This document shows positions 41,295 to 48,644 of a DNA stretch of 64,000 bases, one piece after another (positions within the stretch are counted from its first letter, which is position 1; each line of letters starts with the position of its first letter). Both the position numbers and the translations under genes were made by a program. The stretch comes from Streptococcus parasanguinis. Lineage in GTDB: Bacteria; Bacillota; Bacilli; Lactobacillales; Streptococcaceae. Below the pieces are notes generated by a model, which was not told the DNA's origin, searched no databases, and was given only the letters and a program-made list of their open reading frames with translations. Where the stretch lies: positions 1 to 64,000 of the forward strand of contig NZ_JACLQU010000007.1 in assembly GCF_016648855.1 (NCBI RefSeq), in the 5' to 3' direction.

Positions 41295-42197
41295 TTAATG
41301 GTGATGATCATGTTCATGACTTTGACTTACTTCCAGCTCTTCGATATTTCTCTTGTGGGCGCGGTGGGTTGCTAAGTCTTCATCAACCTCAATGGTGACG
41401 TTTTGAAAGCCACAGTCTTTGAGCAAGTCTCGGATAGACTCTTTACAGACCTCCATGTGGTTGACATGCTCTAGACAAACATGGACAATGGCGTTCTTTT
41501 CCAGCCCATCCATGGTCCAGAGATTCAGCTGATTGATACTAGCCACATGCTCCAACTGCTCCAAATCACTCTTGACTTGCTGGATATCCACTCCTTCTGG
41601 CACGGCATCCAGGAAAATCTTGAGCGTGCTCCAAAAACGTGGAATGGCTTTGGACAGAATAAAGATGGAAATAGCAAGGGATAAGAGCGGATCTAGAATA
41701 TACCAGTCGGTAAATCGGAGAACAATAGCCATTAGGATGACAGCCACCCAGCCCAGGGTATCTTCCAAAAAATGCAGGCTGAGAATGGATTCGTTCTTGG
41801 TTTGCCCTTTGCGAATGACGAAACTCGCTAGCACATTGATGCTGACGGCTATGATTCCAAGCCAGAGAATGCCCTCATCGTTGACAGGTTGTGGGTGAAA
41901 TATTTTCGTTATATTTTCTAAAATAACCAGAACGGACCCTGTCATGAGAATCACTGCCGTTACCATGGCCCCTAAAAGGCTAAAGCGCTTGTAGCCCAAG
42001 GTATAGTGGCTGTCTTCTTCACGGTTAGAAATGCTCTCCAAAAAGGCGGAGATCCCAATAGCGATCGCATCCCCCAAGTCATGGACCGAATCCGCAAGGA
42101 CAGCGCTGGATCCAAAAATCCCTCCTGCAATAAACTCAACAATGGCATAACTCAAATTCAAGAAAAAAGCGATCCAGACCGCATGTTTTGTCTTCAT
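41295..42197 (-). CDS. czcD: Zinc efflux cation diffusion facilitator
   Basis: A 300-aa CDF transporter with six membrane segments exporting Zn(II) (often also Co/Cd) in exchange for protons. The metal site residues are visible in ADSVHDLGDAIAIG (near 36) and FLEDTLGW near 145. The C-terminal cytoplasmic metal-binding domain ends in a histidine tail (SQSHEHDHHH). It is divergent from sczA, with a palindrome TGTTCA-type operator between them, as in pneumococcus. Confidence 0.92.
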   Translation of the reverse strand: MKTKHAVWIAFFLNLSYAIVEFIAGGIFGSSAVLADSVHDLGDAIAIGISAFLESISNREEDSHYTLGYKRFSLLGAMVTAVILMTGSVLVILENITKIFHPQPVNDEGILWLGIIAVSINVLASFVIRKGQTKNESILSLHFLEDTLGWVAVILMAIVLRFTDWYILDPLLSLAISIFILSKAIPRFWSTLKIFLDAVPEGVDIQQVKSDLEQLEHVASINQLNLWTMDGLEKNAIVHVCLEHVNHMEVCKESIRDLLKDCGFQNVTIEVDEDLATHRAHKRNIEELEVSQSHEHDHHH

Positions 42198-42226
42198 AAT
42201 CCTTAATCCTTTGTTATAATAGATTC

Positions 42227-42243
42227 ATGAACATCATGTTCAT
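42227..42243. promoter_or_regulatory. SczA operator in the czcD promoter
   Basis: ATGAACATCATGTTCAT is a 17-bp palindrome broken only at its centre. It holds TGAACA/TGTTCA half-sites known for SczA, and lies between the expected -35 and the -10 TATTAT of czcD on the minus strand. Confidence 0.75.
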
Positions 42244-42304
42244 TATCATTATCTAACATTCACAACAGAAAGGATAGGAGCAAACTGTTTAGGGTGTCCG
42301 TTAC

Positions 42305-42319
42305 TGAACAGTTTGTTCT
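42305..42319 (+). promoter_or_regulatory. Second SczA-like site, sczA leader
   Basis: TGAACA (42305-42310), 3 bp, TGTTCT (42314-42319): a near-copy of the operator half-sites, 11 bp before the chosen sczA ATG. Suggests autoregulation. It would be inside the gene if the upstream GTG (42294) were used. Confidence 0.55.
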
Positions 42320-42329
42320 AAGTGTCCAT

Positions 42330-42869
42330 ATGACAGCACAGGATCGTCGCATCACCAAAACTCGAAAAGCTATCTATCAAGCTTTTTTACAATTACTCAA
42401 CCAAAAAGACTACGAGGCCATCACGGTTCAGGAAATCATTGACTTAGCCGATGTGGGGCGATCAACCTTTTACAGCCATTACGAAAGTAAGGAATTATTG
42501 CTAGATGAACTCTGCCAAAAGCTCTTTCACCATCTCTTTGAGCGTGCTGAACACCTCTCTCCACAAGACTACCTGGCTCATATCTTCCAGCATTTCAAAA
42601 AAAATCAAGACCATGTGACTAGTCTCTTGCTCTCTAAAAATGATTATTTTATCCGGCAACTGCGAAAAGAACTAGAACACGATGTCTACCCAATGGTAGC
42701 CGACGAACTCATCAAGGCCCATCCAACTCTCCCTCACTCTTACCTCAAACACCTAGTCGTCAGCTATTTCATCGAAACCCTCAGCTGGTGGTTGAAAAAA
42801 GGCAAGTCCTACACCGAACAAGAAGTGATCCAATTTTATTTGGAGATTCTGAAAGTGGGTTCGAACTAG
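42330..42869 (+). CDS. sczA: TetR-family zinc-responsive regulator
   Basis: A 179-aa TetR regulator. Helix-turn-helix at residues 1-55 (TKTRKAIYQAF, ITVQEIIDLADVGRSTFY). In pneumococcus SczA activates czcD when zinc is high. Divergent from czcD with matching operators. Start: ATG at 42330 (MTAQDRR) is preferred because a second operator copy lies upstream of it; a GTG at 42294 would add 12 residues and has AGGAG 13 bases upstream, so it remains possible. Confidence 0.88.
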   Translation: MTAQDRRITKTRKAIYQAFLQLLNQKDYEAITVQEIIDLADVGRSTFYSHYESKELLLDELCQKLFHHLFERAEHLSPQDYLAHIFQHFKKNQDHVTSLLLSKNDYFIRQLRKELEHDVYPMVADELIKAHPTLPHSYLKHLVVSYFIETLSWWLKKGKSYTEQEVIQFYLEILKVGSN

Positions 42870-42884
42870 AAGGGAGTATTTTCA

Positions 42885-43355
42885 ATGACCAGCGTGCAAT
42901 TTTACTTTCTATTTCCATCACTCTTCATGCTTCACGAACTCGAAGAAATCGTTTGGATGCCATCCTTTGTCAAAAAAATATCAATCCAGTATCCAAACAA
43001 TCGAATCCTAACTTATTACACTCCTTTTGCTTTCAACTTTATTGTCTTGGAACAATTTCTCATCCTAATGACGTCGCTATATCTTAGTTACCAGTTTAAC
43101 AACTATAGCATTTACGCAAGCATCATAATCGCTTATATCTACCATGTCTTAGGACATCTGATTCAGACAGTCGTTATTCGAAAATATGTGCCTGGATTGT
43201 TGACGGGCATTTTAACGAGTTTGTTTGCTCTTTGCAATCTCAAAAATGAATTTCCAATTAAACTTTATGGTTACTCTCTTTTTACCTTATTGGTTATTAT
43301 TTTAAATCTTGTAGTATCATTTATGATTCTTCATAAAATCAGTCATAAAAAATAG
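42885..43355 (+). CDS. HXXEE-domain membrane protein
   Basis: A 156-aa protein with about five hydrophobic segments and the motif LHELEEIVW near residue 16, which defines the HXXEE family (function unknown, conserved His/Glu within membrane segments). RBS AAGGGAG. It starts 15 bp after sczA on the same strand, so is probably co-transcribed; a link to metal stress is only inference. Confidence 0.8.
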   Translation: MTSVQFYFLFPSLFMLHELEEIVWMPSFVKKISIQYPNNRILTYYTPFAFNFIVLEQFLILMTSLYLSYQFNNYSIYASIIIAYIYHVLGHLIQTVVIRKYVPGLLTGILTSLFALCNLKNEFPIKLYGYSLFTLLVIILNLVVSFMILHKISHKK

Positions 43356-43389
43356 CACTCAGGCAATCATATCTTAGAAAGGAAACCGT

Positions 43390-43722
43390 ATGTTCTTCTC
43401 CATTCTTCTCGGCTTTTTGACAGCCTTCTTTGCCCTTGCTTTTGTTCTTCTTCACTTATTGGCTTCTCTTTCTGAAGTTAAAAAGGGAAATCACACTCTA
43501 GGAAATACATTTCTCCTCATCGGAAGTAGTCTTGCGACCTTATCTCTCACCCTCTACTTCTTTTTACCGATTGTCTCTCTAGTCCTTTGGTTGATCGGCT
43601 GTGGTTTGATTTGCTACGGGGCCTATTGGAATGGAAAACACAAAGGAAACTTCCACCCAGTCCACCACCTGATTCGGATGGGCATCGCTCTGGTGATTAC
43701 AATTTTATTAGCTCTCATATAA
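43390..43722 (+). CDS. Small four-segment membrane protein, unknown
   Basis: A 110-aa hydrophobic protein with about four membrane helices and a His/Lys-rich cytoplasmic loop (GKHKGNFHPVHH) before the last. I do not recognise a family. GAAAGGA lies 9 bases before the ATG, and the gene ends in a terminator, supporting that it is real and last in the sczA group. Confidence 0.72.
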   Translation: MFFSILLGFLTAFFALAFVLLHLLASLSEVKKGNHTLGNTFLLIGSSLATLSLTLYFFLPIVSLVLWLIGCGLICYGAYWNGKHKGNFHPVHHLIRMGIALVITILLALI

Positions 43723-43723
43723 G

Positions 43724-43758
43724 AAAAGCTCAGGTTTTCAAAAAACTTGAGCTTTTGT
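43724..43758. terminator. Terminator between small membrane gene and AEC carrier
   Basis: AAAAGCTCAGGTTTT and AAAACTTGAGCTTTT pair nearly perfectly; shared by convergent genes. Confidence 0.85.
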
Positions 43759-43770
43759 AGTTTCTATTTA

Positions 43771-44709
43771 TTATGCCATCAACAGCATGAGAATAGGGAT
43801 CACCACCATGGTAGCAAGGGTCGTCTCTGTCACCATGACGGCTGCATAGTCACTATCAGCACCGTAGAGTCTGGCAACAACTGGCGCATTGGTCATCACA
43901 GGCATGGCGGACTGGATGATAAAAACTTGCTTCATCAAGCTTGGAAGAGGGGCCCAGTAAACAATGGTCGCCATCAAGAGAGGGGCAATCAGGAAGCGTC
44001 CGAATAGAATCAGTAGCTGATCTTTTCCCAGAACCAACTGCTTCACACCTACATGAGACACTGACAAACCGATGAATATCATGGATAAGGGGGTTGTTAA
44101 ATTACCCAGATACTGTAAATCACTGGCTAGAAAAGCTGGCAACTTGATCTGAAGGATCACAAAGACTAACCCTAAGAGAAAGCCCATGAGGGGCGGAGAA
44201 AAGACTTTTTTCAGACTGATTCTGATATCAAACTGCGCTTCTCCTTCGCCATCTCGCTGGATCAGGTAGGTCCCCAAGGTCCAAAAAAAGGTCGTATTAC
44301 ACATGTAATAGATCAAAACATAGGGAATGCTGGCATCCCCGAAAAGGGCCTGGTTGATGGGGAGCCCCACGAAGATGGTATTGGAGTTAAAAAACATGGA
44401 AATAAAGAGGCCACGACGGTCCTGTCTCACTGCAAAGATCCTTGCTACCCCTGTCGCGATGCCAAGTAAAATAACCATAGACAGGGCAGGAAATCGCAAG
44501 GCTGGCAACATTTTAAGTAGATCTGCTGCTGTGAAGCGTTGCGTAATGGTGTAGAGCATATAGCAGGGAAGAGCAACTTGAGTGACCAATTTAGCGAGTA
44601 GGCCACGCGACTTGTCATCGAACCAGCCTTTTTCACCAATGATAAAGCCCACTAAAATCATGCCCAGGATGACGAGAATCCCTGATATGCTCCTCAAAAA
44701 GATGTCCAT
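43771..44709 (-). CDS. AEC-family transporter (second copy)
   Basis: A 312-aa membrane carrier of the auxin efflux/malate permease family with the signature NSNTIFVGLPINQALFG near residue 108. Clearly paralogous to MleP at 31139 but alone, with its own RBS (AGGGGAG). The substrate is probably an organic anion; no partner enzyme is near. Confidence 0.85.
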   Translation of the reverse strand: MDIFLRSISGILVILGMILVGFIIGEKGWFDDKSRGLLAKLVTQVALPCYMLYTITQRFTAADLLKMLPALRFPALSMVILLGIATGVARIFAVRQDRRGLFISMFFNSNTIFVGLPINQALFGDASIPYVLIYYMCNTTFFWTLGTYLIQRDGEGEAQFDIRISLKKVFSPPLMGFLLGLVFVILQIKLPAFLASDLQYLGNLTTPLSMIFIGLSVSHVGVKQLVLGKDQLLILFGRFLIAPLLMATIVYWAPLPSLMKQVFIIQSAMPVMTNAPVVARLYGADSDYAAVMVTETTLATMVVIPILMLLMA

Positions 44710-44793
44710 GTTCTCCCCTTTTCTTTTTTAAATTTGAACTAAAAAAAAACATTTTTTACAAGTCTCAAAAACTACTCTAGTATATCATAAAAA

Positions 44794-44818
44794 GAGGTGG
44801 GGCAACATGCCCAACCTC
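44794..44818 (-). terminator. Terminator-like hairpin of a lost gene
   Basis: GAGGTGGGGC, AACAT loop, GCCCAACCTC with one mismatch; on the minus strand a run of five Ts follows. It sits 20 bp past the stop of the remnant at 44839. Confidence 0.6.
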
Positions 44819-44838
44819 ATGCATTTTATTAATTGTCA

Positions 44839-44928
44839 CTAATACCCCTTCTTAGCTGCCTTACTCCATTGGTACCAACCAACGAGACTGTTGATAAAGT
44901 AAATCAAGAAAAACCAATAAAATGGTGG
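44839..44928 (-). pseudogene. C-terminal remnant of a membrane protein
   Basis: About 30 codons on the minus strand ending PPFYWFFLIYFINSL, VGWYQWSKAAKKGY and stop, in front of a terminator-like hairpin. There is no start or upstream coding sequence; it is cut off where the hsdS fragment begins on the other strand. Family not recognised. Confidence 0.4.
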
Positions 44929-44933
44929 GGACT

Positions 44934-45095
44934 ATGGCGAAAATAGATGATTCAGTTAAAAAGAAAGTTCCAGAATTGCGATTTAAAGGATTCACGGATG
45001 AATGGGAACAGCGTAAGTTGGGAGACAAAGTTCGAATAGTGATGGGACAGTCTCCTAATTCAGAAAATTATACTGATGATCCTAATGGGCGCTAA
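44934..45095 (+). pseudogene. hsdS: Truncated type I restriction specificity subunit (HsdS)
   Basis: 53 codons from ATG to TAA: MAKIDDSVKKKVPELRF, then FTDEWEQRKLGD, then VMGQSPNSENYTDDPNG. This is the typical N-terminus of streptococcal/lactococcal HsdS up to the start of the first target-recognition domain; the remaining ~350 residues are missing. No hsdM or hsdR nearby. A residue of a deleted or rearranged R-M locus at the edge of the ECF island. Confidence 0.75.
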
Positions 45096-45187
45096 AAATG
45101 TGAAGACCTATGAAGACCTATTTTGTATTAGTCAAACAAAAGATCCAAAAGAAATGGTATATGATTATGACCATGAAATAAAGTAAA
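45089..45187 (+). pseudogene. Unidentified coding remnant
   Basis: An open stretch without a start reads ALKNVKTYEDLFCISQ, TKDPKEMVYDYDHEIK and stop. It overlaps the end of the hsdS fragment in another frame. Probably the tail of another broken gene; not recognised. Confidence 0.25.
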
Positions 45188-45242
45188 ACCAAACCGAGTG
45201 ATCTGAGGAAGCACCCGATGATCATGAAACGTTATTAAACAC

Positions 45243-45319
45243 AAAAGTCACCCATGTGAGTTCTTACCAGAAGCTGAAGTTAATCCTTCAACCTGGAAAA
45301 CCCGCAGAGGTGACTTTTT
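45243..45319 (-). terminator. Large nested hairpin after ECF operon
   Basis: AAAAGTCACC (45243-45252) pairs with GGTGACTTTT (45309-45318). Inside, CCAG/CTGG and TGAAG/CTTCA pair too, giving a ~75-nt structure directly after the last ECF gene, with TTTTGTGTTT following on the minus strand. Confidence 0.7.
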
Positions 45320-46120
45320 CTATACATCTCGATTTTTCTGGTAATAATCATTAACCGATAAATATGTCTGTGAATCACCCAGCGACTCCGCTATGTCCAT
45401 AATCCGCGGTGGTAGTAATCCCACTCGCTGGACAAGTTCGTGATCGCTGAACAATTCCCGTGGACTGCCGGCGAAGCCAAACTTCCCGTGTTCCATAACA
45501 TACACCGACTCAAACTCGGCGGCGACCCAATCCATGTCATGGGTGATGGTCACAACTTGGTGGCCCGAATCAGCCAACTGATGGAAAATTGCGGTCAACT
45601 TGCGCCGGCTTTCCCAATCAAGCGACATCATCGGCTCATCAAATAAATAAATCGCCGGATCCACTGCCAAAACTGTGGCAACGCTTAACAGCTTGCGTTC
45701 CGACAATGACAGGTCATATGGACTTTCAGCTGTTTTATCATCCAAGCCAACTCTTTTTAGAGCCGCTAAAGCCCGCCTCGTAATCGTGTCGCGGTCATCC
45801 ATGACCTGCGCGACACTCCACTCCACCTCTCGTTGAACGGTCGGGTTGAAAAGCTGATCGTCAGGATTCTGAAAAGTAATCCCAACCTTCAGTAACTTTT
45901 CGACTGGTTTAAGATCATTAAAATTTTCTCCATCGATCTTAATCACACCGGTTTGTGGTGTCAGCAAACCCGTCAACAATTTGAAGAGCGTTGATTTGCC
46001 GGCACCATTTTGGCCGACAATCGCCACCATCGGATCGGCGAAGTGTTTGTCTTCAACATCCAAGCTAAAGGACCGTTCCGGATAAGCGAACGTCAGGTGG
46101 TTCAGTTCAATTGTGGGCAT
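45320..46120 (-). CDS. ecfA: ECF transporter ATPase, subunit with intact Walker B
   Basis: A 266-aa ABC ATPase. Walker A GQNGAGKSTL near residue 37, Walker B AIYLFDEPM with the catalytic Glu, and H-loop TITHDMDW. Its signature motif is degenerate (LSLSERKLL instead of LSGGQ). Last gene of the four-gene ECF operon, overlapping the second ATPase by 14 bases. It energises vitamin or nucleobase uptake with EcfT and an S component. Composition is more G+C-rich than the flanking streptococcal genes. Confidence 0.88.
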   Translation of the reverse strand: MPTIELNHLTFAYPERSFSLDVEDKHFADPMVAIVGQNGAGKSTLFKLLTGLLTPQTGVIKIDGENFNDLKPVEKLLKVGITFQNPDDQLFNPTVQREVEWSVAQVMDDRDTITRRALAALKRVGLDDKTAESPYDLSLSERKLLSVATVLAVDPAIYLFDEPMMSLDWESRRKLTAIFHQLADSGHQVVTITHDMDWVAAEFESVYVMEHGKFGFAGSPRELFSDHELVQRVGLLPPRIMDIAESLGDSQTYLSVNDYYQKNRDV

Positions 46121-46952
46121 AAAAAACCTCCTTCAGTTCAGCGTCATTCACCGGATACCGGCCATCAGCCAAGTGCCAATCCATTTTTTGAGCAAGTTGC
46201 TGGATTGTCGGAGCTGGAATCTGCCAGTCAGCTTCCAAATGATTAAACACCTCACCCGGCCTGCCCTGGGCTACCATTTGACCCTCATGCAGCACCCACA
46301 CAACGTCGGCGACTTCGCACAAATCGTCAATTTCACTGGTGACAATGAAGACAGTCGTCTCTTTGACTTGGGCCAGCCATTGGAAAAATTGTCGGCGGCC
46401 AAGGGGATCCATCTGACTGGTCGGATCATCCATAATCAAAACAGCCGGGTTAGTCGCAATCGCCGTGGCAATTGCCAACCGCTGGCTCTGACCACCGGAA
46501 AGGCTCTCGGGACGCAAATTCAGCTGTTCAATCAGCCCCATTTGCGTGGCAACTTCTTCAACCCGTTTTTGAATCAGTCCTTCAGCCATTCCCTGATTAA
46601 TCAAGTCAAAGGCGATTTCATCGGCAACCGTGTCTGCCAACCCGCTTAGTTGGCCAGCTGGATTTTGCAGTACAACTCCATTCATGGCATTATAAACGGG
46701 CCAATTGTCGGACACTCGCTGGCCAAACATGTGCCAGTCGCCCTCAATCTCAGCAGACACCATTTTGGGAATGACCCCTGCCAGCACATGGCACAAAGTC
46801 GATTTGCCGGAGTGGCTATTCCCGATAATCCCAACCACCTGGCCGGTATGAACCTCCGCGTTAATCTGACGCAGTTGTGGTTGCTCAGTACCCGGATAAC
46901 GGGTGGTCAAATTTTCAATTACAATCCGTTTATCTTCGTCCATATCTTCCAC
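46107..46952 (-). CDS. ecfA: ECF transporter ATPase, subunit with degenerate catalytic site
   Basis: A 281-aa ABC ATPase. Walker A GNSHSGKSTL near residue 42 and signature LSGGQSQRL are intact. Walker B reads VLIMDDPTS, so the catalytic Glu is Asp, and the H-loop His is replaced (IVTSEIDD). Paired with the other ATPase, this gives one canonical and one degenerate ATP site, as in asymmetric ABC heterodimers. It overlaps ecfT by 34 bases. Confidence 0.87.
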   Translation of the reverse strand: MEDMDEDKRIVIENLTTRYPGTEQPQLRQINAEVHTGQVVGIIGNSHSGKSTLCHVLAGVIPKMVSAEIEGDWHMFGQRVSDNWPVYNAMNGVVLQNPAGQLSGLADTVADEIAFDLINQGMAEGLIQKRVEEVATQMGLIEQLNLRPESLSGGQSQRLAIATAIATNPAVLIMDDPTSQMDPLGRRQFFQWLAQVKETTVFIVTSEIDDLCEVADVVWVLHEGQMVAQGRPGEVFNHLEADWQIPAPTIQQLAQKMDWHLADGRYPVNDAELKEVFYAHN

Positions 46953-47713
46953 CCAATCAATAAAATTGCCAATCCAGTCAGACCAATGTGCAGCGTCCGC
47001 GACAGGCGATACACGCGCTGGGAGGTTCTGACAGTCCGGTTAAGATTATCAAAACCTCTCAGTTGGAGAGAAATCGACCGCGCCATCGATTGATCCAAGG
47101 TCTTAATCACCAATGGAATTAGAACCGGCAGGACTGACTTTAATTTCTGAATCAACGTTTTTTGCGGATTGGTTCCGCGAACTTTTTGTGCCTGCTGGAT
47201 TTTCCGCATATTGCGCATCATTTCCGGCAAAATATAACACACCGACATCAGAACGTAGACGGTTTTATAAGACAATCCGGACAGTTCCAAATAGGCCGCG
47301 TTTTCTGAAATACTCGTGGTCACCATAAAAAAGCCACTGGTCAAAATAATCACCAATACTCGACAACCCAGAGTGGTGGCGTAAATCAGGCCTTCTTTGT
47401 AGAACGACACCCCAAGCACAGAAAACAGCACAGTTTGATTCCGACTGTAAAATAACCCTTGGATGATCAGCATAGTGCAAATCAGAAACAGGCTGAATCC
47501 CAGCGCCTTAAAGATGGTAGAACTCAATTTGGAAAATAACAATAGCAGTGTTGCGACAAGAATTAATCCGGCCTGAAGCAATAAATTCATACTGGCAAAG
47601 CTCAACAACGTCATGTCCAAGATGAACAAGAGCTTAGTAATCGGATCGATCACCTGGTACCACTTGAGCTTGACCCGTGGCGCTCCAGAAATCAATGTTT
47701 GATCAGTCATCAT
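46919..47713 (-). CDS. ecfT: ECF transporter transmembrane subunit EcfT
   Basis: A 264-aa membrane protein with about five segments. The cytoplasmic coupling-helix motif ARSISLQLRGFDN near residue 210 (A-R-S-x-x-x-x-R-G-F) is diagnostic of EcfT. It couples the two ATPases to the S component. Overlaps the S-component gene by 4 bases and the ATPase gene by 34. A dedicated (group I) rather than shared arrangement, since all four genes are together. Confidence 0.87.
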   Translation of the reverse strand: MMTDQTLISGAPRVKLKWYQVIDPITKLLFILDMTLLSFASMNLLLQAGLILVATLLLLFSKLSSTIFKALGFSLFLICTMLIIQGLFYSRNQTVLFSVLGVSFYKEGLIYATTLGCRVLVIILTSGFFMVTTSISENAAYLELSGLSYKTVYVLMSVCYILPEMMRNMRKIQQAQKVRGTNPQKTLIQKLKSVLPVLIPLVIKTLDQSMARSISLQLRGFDNLNRTVRTSQRVYRLSRTLHIGLTGLAILLIGWKIWTKINGL

Positions 47714-48312
47714 TTATCACCGCTAAAGAAGTGCACCATCCGCTTCGGCAGCTGACGATAGATGAAGAATGCCAGGTAGGCCACGCAGACTTTATCCAAA
47801 ATATCCAAGACAAACTCATCGGTAAATGAGGCCAGCCACACTGGTGCATGATTGGCGACCATTACCGCAAACAATGAGTCACCCCAAGCGATACCGGTCT
47901 GACCACCCCAAAAGATGACGTTGAGTGGCGTTGAAACGACAGCTGAAACGATGGCAATAATAATAGCAGAAACAAATACTCGTCGCACTGACGAGAACCA
48001 CCCATTGGCGTGCAAAACTCCGACAGCAATCCCAATTCCGATGCTGGTAATCGCATACACGGTTGAAATTGGCGATAAGGTCAGCCCATAGATCACGTTG
48101 TTGATGAAACCACTGATGGCACCGGCAACCGGCCCAGCCAACATACTGGCAAGAAAGGTTCCCAAAGACCCCAGCCAAACGGGCAACTTTAACCCCTCCG
48201 CCAAGGCTTTGGCAACATAGTTAATCCCCACGGCAGCGGGAATCAAAGTCATGGTGGCAGCACTTAACTTAAATTTCCACATACTGGTACGATGAATCGG
48301 TTCTGTTTTCAT
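47710..48312 (-). CDS. ECF transporter substrate-binding (S) component
   Basis: A 200-aa membrane protein with about six segments; small Gly/Ala-rich helices (LAGPVAGAISGFINNVIYGL near residue 58) are typical of S components. First gene of the operon; GGAG 8 bases before the ATG. The substrate is not identifiable; vitamin, nucleobase/nucleoside or metal are open. The ~130-nt leader contains hairpins that might form a ligand-sensing element. Confidence 0.8.
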   Translation of the reverse strand: MKTEPIHRTSMWKFKLSAATMTLIPAAVGINYVAKALAEGLKLPVWLGSLGTFLASMLAGPVAGAISGFINNVIYGLTLSPISTVYAITSIGIGIAVGVLHANGWFSSVRRVFVSAIIIAIVSAVVSTPLNVIFWGGQTGIAWGDSLFAVMVANHAPVWLASFTDEFVLDILDKVCVAYLAFFIYRQLPKRMVHFFSGDK

Positions 48313-48475
48313 AATCTTCTCCTTTTGTTTTTAAAGAGCCGTGTCTGTTTAGACTTTCGGACGCAACGCTCTATAGATTTTCGATTTGAACCGCTTCTCC
48401 TTTCACAGATCCCTTAGTCGACATCAGGGATTTTCTTGAAAATGATTGTTCAACAGTTCACAACTAATCATACTC
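48313..48475 (-). promoter_or_regulatory. ECF operon promoter and structured leader
   Basis: On the minus strand TTGACT, 16-bp spacer and TATGAT form a promoter at about 48453-48480. The leader to the ATG at 48312 contains ATCCCT/AGGGAT (48409-48414, 48426-48431) and an AGAGC/GCTCT stem enclosing a GTCT/AGAC hairpin (about 48333-48374). I could not match it to a known riboswitch. The rest of 48480-48586 shows nothing. Confidence 0.5.
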
Positions 48476-48586
48476 CGATTTTCATAGAAGTCAAGAATTT
48501 TCTGAATTTTTTTTGAAAACGTTCGGGAATTAAAAAATAGAGCAAGCGCCCATGAGAATGATCGCAAGACAATTATAAGAGGCCAC

Positions 48587-48622
48587 TATAAAAAAACAAA
48601 CACCATCTCTGGTGTTTGTTTC
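48587..48622 (-). terminator. Terminator of the Cna_B adhesin gene
   Basis: AAACAAACACC and GGTGTTTGTTT (48594-48604, 48611-48621) form an 11-bp stem with a run of seven Ts on the minus strand. Confidence 0.92.
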
Positions 48623-48644
48623 ATTTTATAAAGGAAGCACTAGC

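Noticed and set aside
42294-42329. GTG start extending SczA by 12 residues
   Set aside because: Would place a second operator-like site inside the gene and its RBS spacing (13) is poor; kept as an alternative only.
46113-46649. 178-codon plus-strand frame in the ECF region
   Set aside because: Antisense to the ATPase gene; long open antisense frames are expected in the G+C-richer segment.
44710-48312. Prophage or integrative element
   Set aside because: No integrase, transposase, tRNA or attachment repeats; only gene fragments and a transporter operon with foreign-looking composition.
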